From positions 1 through 11,285 of the forward strand of contig CALLKH010000299.1 of NCBI GenBank assembly GCA_938008425.1: DNA of 11,285 nt. The letters run 5' to 3'. Made by a program: the position numbers and the translations under genes. This stretch comes from an uncultured Planctomycetaceae bacterium (GTDB lineage Bacteria; Planctomycetota; Phycisphaerae; UBA1845; UTPLA1). Numbering within the stretch: the stretch's first letter is position 1; each line of letters starts with the position of its first letter. The notes under the pieces are model-generated. The model saw only the letters and a program-made list of their open reading frames with translations, was not told the DNA's origin and made no database searches. Below are positions 7,089-11,285 of this stretch, in pieces.

Positions 7089-7874
7089 TCATTTCAGGCG
7101 GCGGACGGCCGAGCGGAACATCCGGAGGCCGTCCGGCTCGGACCGATCCGCGTTTTCAGGGCTGAAAACGGCGTTTGTCACCGGCGGCTGGGTCGCGAAG
7201 ATGCATCGCTCCGGATGGGGCATGAGGCCGAAGACCCTGCCAGTGCTGTCCGTCAGGCCGGCGATGTTTTCAATGCTGCCATTGGGGTTCGCGGGGAAAT
7301 CGGGCGCGCCGCCGTCGGGGCTGACGTATCGAAGCGCGACGCGATCGAGCCTGGCGAGCTGGGCGGCGCCGGCTTCGGCATTCTCGGTCACGATGCGGCC
7401 TTCGCCGTGAGCGACCGGGACGTGGTAGAGTTGACCCTTCTCGACGAAGGGGCAGCGGTCCGTCTCGCCGCGAAGATAGACCCAGCGGTCCTCGTAACGG
7501 CCGGACTCGTTCAGCGTCAGCGTGAGATTCACCGGCGTGTCGGCGCCGGGCAGGAGCCCCATTCGAACGAGAACCTGGAAGCCGTTGCAGATGCCAACAA
7601 CGAGACCGCCGCGATCGATGAAGGCGCGGATGTCGTCGCCGAGATGGTGCTTGAGCTGGTTGCCGAGAATCTTGCCGCTGGCGATGTCGTCGCCGTAGCT
7701 GAAGCCGCCGGGCACTGCGAGGACCTGATATTGATCGAGCAGGGCCGGCGACGCGCGGAGCTCGTTGATGTGTACGCGGTGAGCGACAGCGCCGACGGCT
7801 TCCCATGCGAACGCGGTTTCCTCGTCGCAGTTGATGCCGGGCGCCCGGAGCACGAGTACGTGAATGGTGGCCAT
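7089..7874 (-). CDS. purQ: Phosphoribosylformylglycinamidine synthase, glutaminase subunit PurQ
   Basis: Encodes 261 residues. PurQ hydrolyses glutamine and passes ammonia to PurL, which makes formylglycinamidine ribonucleotide in step four of de novo purine synthesis, in the cytosol. It is a class I glutamine amidotransferase: the nucleophile elbow GICNGFQ places the catalytic cysteine at C96, and MPHPE supplies H220 and E222. The PurQ hallmarks APGINCDEE (residues 11-19) and PGGFSYGDDIASGKI (55-69) separate it from other glutaminases. It is somewhat longer than the roughly 225-residue Bacillus-type protein. No purL or purS flanks it, so its partners must be encoded elsewhere. ATG 7874 is chosen because the protein aligns with the family from the first strand (ATIHVLVLRAPG). 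No Shine-Dalgarno site precedes it; instead TAGAAT lies 6 bases upstream. Confidence 0.96.
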   Translation of the reverse strand: MATIHVLVLRAPGINCDEETAFAWEAVGAVAHRVHINELRASPALLDQYQVLAVPGGFSYGDDIASGKILGNQLKHHLGDDIRAFIDRGGLVVGICNGFQVLVRMGLLPGADTPVNLTLTLNESGRYEDRWVYLRGETDRCPFVEKGQLYHVPVAHGEGRIVTENAEAGAAQLARLDRVALRYVSPDGGAPDFPANPNGSIENIAGLTDSTGRVFGLMPHPERCIFATQPPVTNAVFSPENADRSEPDGLRMFRSAVRRLK

Positions 7875-7880
7875 GACAGG

Positions 7881-7886
7881 ATTCTA
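7881..7886 (-). promoter_or_regulatory. Candidate -10 element placing purQ in a leaderless transcript
   Basis: TAGAAT on the minus strand is separated from the purQ ATG by only six bases (7875-7880), so transcription would start at or near the A of ATG. The -35 region is poor. The same hexamer serves as the candidate -10 of the lipoprotein gene. The call rests on spacing plus the missing ribosome binding site. Confidence 0.35.
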
Positions 7887-7931
7887 GCGGGGAATCGGCG
7901 ACGAGCGAAGCGGCGCGAACGGCCGGGAATT

Positions 7932-7960
7932 TTGACTTGAACGGAGTGCGATTCGACAAT
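7932..7960 (+). promoter_or_regulatory. Candidate sigma70-type promoter of the ABC importer operon
   Basis: TTGACT (7932-7937) and GACAAT (7955-7960) are 17 bases apart, matching the consensus at 5 of 6 and 4 of 6 positions. The implied leader to ATG 8021 is about 54 bases, too short for a full cobalamin riboswitch. The position argues against the upstream TTG at 7937 as the translation start, because that codon overlaps the -35 box. Confidence 0.5.
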
Positions 7961-8020
7961 GTCCGACCGGGGCGGCGAGGCCGCGTCGAACTGGACTTCG
8001 GTATCAGTCAACAAATTCAC

Positions 8021-8953
8021 ATGCGAGAGACCTTGAACATCAGGAATCTGTGTCGTCGCGCACTCGCGGCGCTGGTTCTCGTCTGCGCGTCGACGGCCTG
8101 TGATTCGTCGAAAGATGCGACGCGGAAGAATGGACCGCCTGAAGTGCGTCGCTCCGCACCGAAGCGCGTGATCACGATCTCGCCGAACGCCACCGAGATG
8201 ATTGTTGCGCTGGGCGCGGGCGATCGGCTGGTGGGTGTGAGTGATTTCTGCCGGCTGCCGGCGGAGTTCGAAGACGTGCCGCGCGTCGGTGGAATTCTTG
8301 ATCCCAATCTGGAACGCATCCTTCGACTGAAACCGGATCTCGTCATCCTGCGCGGAAAGATGGCGGAGGTCGAAAGGCTGTGCGAAGCGAACGGCATCCC
8401 GCTCTATCGCGATCCGACGGAACGGTTCGATGACGTGTTCAGGACGATTGGCGAATTGGGCGGCTTGCTCGGTCGCGAGAAGGAAGCAAGCGCGCTCGTC
8501 GACGCAACGCGCGGGCGCATCGATCGCATCACGCGCGCGGTGGCGGGTCGGCATCGGCCGCGCGTCCTCTTCACCACCGAGCGGCCTGTCGACACGCTTG
8601 CCCGCGTCACAACGTCTGGTCGCGGAACATTTGTCGACGAAATCATCACGCGTGCCGGCGGAGAGAATATCTTCGGCAAGGTTGATGTGGCGTATCCGGA
8701 GGTCAGCCTTGAATCCATCTTGATCGCCGCGCCGGAAGTGATCATCGAAGTGATGCCCGGGGTCGCCGATCCTGACGGCGAGCTGCGAGACCGGGTCATC
8801 CAACAGTGGAAACAACTCGGCTCGATGCCGGCCACGAGAATCGATCGCATCCATGTGTTCGTCGATGCCGAACTGGTCATCCCCTCGCCGCGCATCGCTG
8901 ACTCAATCGCCCGACTGGCGGCGCTCCTGCATCCGGAGGTGACGCTTGAGTGA
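8021..8953 (+). CDS. btuF: Cobalamin-type ABC importer, BtuF-like substrate-binding lipoprotein
   Basis: Encodes 310 residues from ATG 8021, which gives a proper signal peptide (RRALAALVLVCASTAC) with C27 as the likely lipidated cysteine. An upstream TTG at 7937 would bury that signal behind 28 charged residues. No clear Shine-Dalgarno site is visible. It is a class III (helical backbone) binding protein: residues 48-110 form the first lobe (KRVITISPNATEMIVALGAG, NLERILRLKPDLVIL) and 181 to the end form the second (GGENIFGKVDVAYPEVSLESIL, then SPRIADSIARL). This GGENIF/P-VS-E pattern and the late SPR motif match E. coli BtuF closely. Its docking glutamates E72 and E202 correspond to E98 and E231 here. 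The role is capture of vitamin B12 or a related corrinoid outside the inner membrane and delivery to the permease. A siderophore or haem ligand remains possible. Confidence 0.85.
   Translation: MRETLNIRNLCRRALAALVLVCASTACDSSKDATRKNGPPEVRRSAPKRVITISPNATEMIVALGAGDRLVGVSDFCRLPAEFEDVPRVGGILDPNLERILRLKPDLVILRGKMAEVERLCEANGIPLYRDPTERFDDVFRTIGELGGLLGREKEASALVDATRGRIDRITRAVAGRHRPRVLFTTERPVDTLARVTTSGRGTFVDEIITRAGGENIFGKVDVAYPEVSLESILIAAPEVIIEVMPGVADPDGELRDRVIQQWKQLGSMPATRIDRIHVFVDAELVIPSPRIADSIARLAALLHPEVTLE
8935..8939 (+). promoter_or_regulatory. Ribosome binding site deciding the ATPase TTG start
   Basis: GGAGG lies inside the end of the binding-protein gene, 6 bases before TTG 8946. The nearby GTG at 8939 is out of frame and there is no in-frame ATG close by, so the TTG is the best start. 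The two genes overlap by 8 bases, which suggests translational coupling. Confidence 0.75.
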
Positions 8954-9788
8954 TACCGCGCCTCCGCTGCTTGCCCTGGAAGATCTCACCTACGGATTCC
9001 CGGGACGGCCGAACTTCCTCAAGCCGGTTCGCGCGAAGATGAACGCGGGCGAGTTCTGGGGTGTGGTCGGTCCCAACGGCGCGGGCAAGAGCACGGTGCT
9101 TCGCCTCGCGGCCGGTCTGCGGAAGCCCACGAGTGGTCGTGTGCGGCTTCGAGGGACCGCTCTGGATTCGATGAGCCCGATCGCACGGGCCCGGTCGATC
9201 GCGTTCCTGCCGCAGAGTCCATCGAATGATCTGCCGCTGCCGGTCAGCGAGATCGTACTGATGGGCCGCTTTCCCCATCGACGATTCGGCATGTTCGAGG
9301 ATTCGGGCGATCGATCGATCGCCCGTGACGCGATGATCGCCACTGACACGCTGCCCTTCGCTGAACGATCATTGTCGACGCTCTCGGGCGGCGAGGCCCA
9401 GCGCGTTCACATTGCCGCGGCGCTGGCTCAGCAGCCCGGCGTGATGCTGCTCGATGAGCCGACCGCCTCGCTGGACTGGCGTCACCAGCTCGCGATTTTT
9501 GAACTGCTTCGCACCTTGTCGACGCGCGACGGCCTGCTGGTCGTCACCGTCACGCACGACCTGAACCTGGCGGCGCGCTTTTGCACGCATGTCATCCTGC
9601 TGGATGACGGCCGATGTGCGGCGATGGGCCCGCCCGCAGAGGTGCTGCGACCGGACGTGCTGGAGCCCGTATATCGGGTTCGGCTGAAGGTCGCATCGAC
9701 GGACGAGGAAGGAAGTGGTTCCTGCCTTGTGCCGTTCCGAGTTGACGCCGGGCAAGGCGACAACGCCGTCGGGGGCGCGCGGTCATGA
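8946..9788 (+). CDS. btuD: Cobalamin-type ABC importer ATPase, BtuD/FecE-like
   Basis: Encodes 280 residues from a TTG start. It is a complete ABC nucleotide-binding subunit: Walker A GPNGAGKST at 42-50, Q-loop Q90, signature LSGGE at 146-150, Walker B VMLLDE with D170 and E171, and H-loop H204. It hydrolyses ATP on the cytoplasmic face and works as a dimer on two permease copies. Motif spacing and the FLPQ Q-loop region resemble the FecE/BtuD/FhuC class. A poorly conserved tail of about 30 residues (250-280) follows the fold. It overlaps the binding-protein gene upstream by 8 bases and the permease downstream by ATGA, so all three are surely one transcript. Confidence 0.92.
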   Translation: MSDTAPPLLALEDLTYGFPGRPNFLKPVRAKMNAGEFWGVVGPNGAGKSTVLRLAAGLRKPTSGRVRLRGTALDSMSPIARARSIAFLPQSPSNDLPLPVSEIVLMGRFPHRRFGMFEDSGDRSIARDAMIATDTLPFAERSLSTLSGGEAQRVHIAAALAQQPGVMLLDEPTASLDWRHQLAIFELLRTLSTRDGLLVVTVTHDLNLAARFCTHVILLDDGRCAAMGPPAEVLRPDVLEPVYRVRLKVASTDEEGSGSCLVPFRVDAGQGDNAVGGARS

Positions 9789-10837
9789 AGCCGATCACGC
9801 CGGTTCGCTACGGGTGTTGGATCGGCGCGTGCGGATTTCTCGCGCTCCTGGTTCTCGTGCTCAGTCCCGGCATCGGCACGAGCGAGAGCGGTGTCGGACT
9901 GGGCGACGCGTGGCAGGCTTGGTTTTCAGACGGCGAAGGAGCGTCCCTCGAGTACAACATCGCGTTCTGCCTTCGCCTGCCGCGCACGCTACTGGCACTC
10001 CAGGCGGGTATCACCCTCGGTCTCTGCGGGGCGGTCTTCCAGGTCCTTTTCAGAAATCCGCTGGCCACGCCGTACACGCTCGGCATCTCAAGCGGAGGAT
10101 CGCTCGGCGCGCTCATTGCGATCAAGTTCGGCATCACGGCCACCTTCATGGGTGTCTCCGGCCTGGCGCTGTGTTCGTTCATCGGCGCGTCCGCCGTGAT
10201 CGGCGTAGTCTTTCTGTTCGCGCACGGCGTTCGGCGGCTTACCACGAACGAGCTGCTGCTGGCCGGCGTCACCATGGGGCTCTTCTGTTCGGCGATGATG
10301 ATGCTGGTCATGTACCTCTCCACGGAACGTCAGACCTTCGACATGATCCGATGGATGATGGGATCGGTTGTTTCCGTCGGCCCTCGTGACTCGCTGGTCA
10401 ATCTTCCGCTGCTGGCCATTTCATGGGCTGTGCTGGTGGGATTGGCGCGGCCGTTCAATCAGTACATTCTCGGTGATGAAATCGCCGCCTCGCGCGGCGT
10501 CAGTGTGGTCAGGATCCAGGCGATCAGCGTGTTGTTTGCCTCACTTGCAACGGGCGCGGTGGTTGCGACGTGCGGTCCGATCGGGTTCGTCGGTCTTGTG
10601 GTGCCCCAAATGACGGTGCTCCTGCTGGGCCGTGACTGTCGACTGCTCTTTCCGTGTTCGGCGCTGCTCGGCGGAGTCTTTCTGGCGGTATGCGACTGGG
10701 GGGCGCAGCTCAGCCTGGGCTGGATCGGTTCACTGATGGGCAAGACGCTCTCCAGCGCGATGCTGCCCACCGGGGTTGTCACGGCGATCATCGGTGTGCC
10801 GATTTTTCTGGTACTGCTCCATCGAAGGGCCCGTTGA
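9785..10837 (+). CDS. btuC: Cobalamin-type ABC importer permease, BtuC/FecCD-like
   Basis: Encodes 350 residues of a polytopic inner-membrane protein; the family normally has ten helices. The FecCD hallmark is clear: LRLPRTLLAL (63-72), then GAVFQVLFRNPLATPYTLGISSGG (82-105), which includes the coupling region. It continues with GPIGFVGLVVPQ (264-275) and PTGVVTAIIGVPIFLVLL (328-345). Arginines R64 and R67 match E. coli BtuC R56 and R59, which contact BtuF. The third contact, R295 in DIVAR, is replaced by Q308 in DWGAQ, and the usual PH and DHR motifs read PQ (275) and DCR (284-286). The start overlaps the ATPase stop codon as ATGA, so translation is probably coupled. Substrate is cobalamin by association with the BtuF-like protein; family membership is certain, substrate less so. 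Confidence 0.9.
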   Translation: MKPITPVRYGCWIGACGFLALLVLVLSPGIGTSESGVGLGDAWQAWFSDGEGASLEYNIAFCLRLPRTLLALQAGITLGLCGAVFQVLFRNPLATPYTLGISSGGSLGALIAIKFGITATFMGVSGLALCSFIGASAVIGVVFLFAHGVRRLTTNELLLAGVTMGLFCSAMMMLVMYLSTERQTFDMIRWMMGSVVSVGPRDSLVNLPLLAISWAVLVGLARPFNQYILGDEIAASRGVSVVRIQAISVLFASLATGAVVATCGPIGFVGLVVPQMTVLLLGRDCRLLFPCSALLGGVFLAVCDWGAQLSLGWIGSLMGKTLSSAMLPTGVVTAIIGVPIFLVLLHRRAR

Positions 10838-10935
10838 TGGCCGCCGACGCCGGGTCTCAGACCTTTTCGGTTGCCCCACGGCTGCGCGAGGGCTAACATG
10901 TTGCTTTTCTTCGCACCCGTCACACTACGGCTCTG

Positions 10936-11285
10936 ATGTCAACGGGAACTTCGACGACAAATCCAGATCTCGCAAAGCGGCGCGGCACCCGGCGCACCGT
11001 CGGCATCGTTGCGCTGATCGCCCTGATGGCGATGGCGACCGGCGGCGTCGCCCTTTATCAGCGGTACTACGGCGAGCCGAAACGGTTCGCGATTGTTGAG
11101 AAGGGAATTCTCTACAGGTCTGCCCAGCCCAAGACCGCCCAAATCGGACATGTGATCGATGAATTCGGTGTTAAGACGATCGTCATCGTCCGGGACGGCC
11201 TGAGCAAGGCCGTGCCCGAGGAAGCCGAATATGCCCGAAGCCGTGGGGCGGAAGTCGTCGTCATCACGGTGGTCAGTCGGGCAAC
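10936..11285 (+). CDS. Membrane-tethered dual-specificity/tyrosine phosphatase-like protein (5' part)
   Basis: An open frame from ATG 10936 runs off the right edge with 116 complete codons. An in-frame TAA at 10894-10896 and no other usual start codon between make this ATG the natural start, although no Shine-Dalgarno site is visible. Residues 1-20 are polar and basic (AKRRGTRR). Residues 21-41 form one transmembrane helix (VGIVALIALMAMATGGVAL). After it comes RFAIVEKGILYRSAQP (50-65) and FGVKTIVIVRDG (77-88). This 'V..G.LYRS.QP ... G.KT.I.LR' opening is typical of DSP/PTP-like phosphatases of the cysteine-dependent family. The catalytic C-x5-R loop would lie beyond the window, so activity cannot be judged. 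The 98-base gap after the permease gene makes co-transcription uncertain. Confidence 0.75.
   Translation, partial: MSTGTSTTNPDLAKRRGTRRTVGIVALIALMAMATGGVALYQRYYGEPKRFAIVEKGILYRSAQPKTAQIGHVIDEFGVKTIVIVRDGLSKAVPEEAEYARSRGAEVVVITVVSRA

Noticed and set aside
7044..7940. Open frame of 298 codons on the plus strand opposite purQ
   Set aside because: PurQ carries all catalytic residues on the other strand; the plus frame shows no motif and is a mirror of purQ codon bias.
7937..8020. Upstream TTG start extending the BtuF-like protein by 28 residues
   Set aside because: The TTG overlaps the -35 element and the extension would place charged residues before the signal peptide.
7529..8854. Open frame of 441 codons on the minus strand across purQ and the binding-protein gene
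   Set aside because: It overlaps two well-identified genes, runs antisense to one of them, and its C-terminal half is low-complexity Ser/Ala/Arg sequence.
10853..10867. Small hairpin GGTC-TCA-GACC followed by TTTT after the permease gene
   Set aside because: The stem is only 4 bp with a 3-base loop, too weak to call a terminator with confidence.

Overview
The window reads as a GC-rich chromosomal segment of a planctomycete-like bacterium. The grounds are the protein types: a very large cysteine-rich secreted protein built from 'GACC' and 'LGRCC' modules with a dockerin-like C-terminus, and a long lipoprotein with an Ig-like domain and low-complexity tail. This is an inference from protein style. 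There is no rRNA or other marker gene to prove it, and I see no tRNA, CRISPR array, insertion sequence or prophage signal.

Left third (1-3673): one giant gene (35-3607) encodes an exported protein of 1190 residues with about 139 cysteines by hand count. It resolves into 22 modules arranged as two mirrored long blocks enclosing two short blocks (X1-Y1-Y2-X2, with 7+4+4+7 modules), followed by a dockerin-like calcium loop. A strong hairpin terminator follows it. The function is unknown; an extracellular or cell-surface structural or adhesive role is the simplest inference.

Middle (3674-7874): a zinc-less quinone reductase-like MDR oxidoreductase (+) converges on a 664-residue putative lipoprotein (-), and the two share a bidirectional terminator. 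Upstream of the lipoprotein, on the same strand, lies purQ, the glutaminase subunit of FGAM synthase. No purL or purS is in view. purQ appears to have a -10 element directly before its ATG and no Shine-Dalgarno site.

Right third (7875-11285): a recognisable promoter drives a tightly overlapping three-gene ABC importer operon: a BtuF-like binding protein, a BtuD-like ATPase and a BtuC-like permease. Cobalamin is the best-supported substrate, because the BtuF docking glutamates and two of the three BtuC docking arginines are present. An iron chelate cannot be excluded. No cobalamin riboswitch was found in the short leader. After a 98-base gap, a membrane-tethered dual-specificity/tyrosine phosphatase-like gene begins and runs off the right edge.

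Most of the window is ordinary housekeeping and transport. The one part that looks under-described is the modular cysteine-rich giant protein and its duplication architecture.
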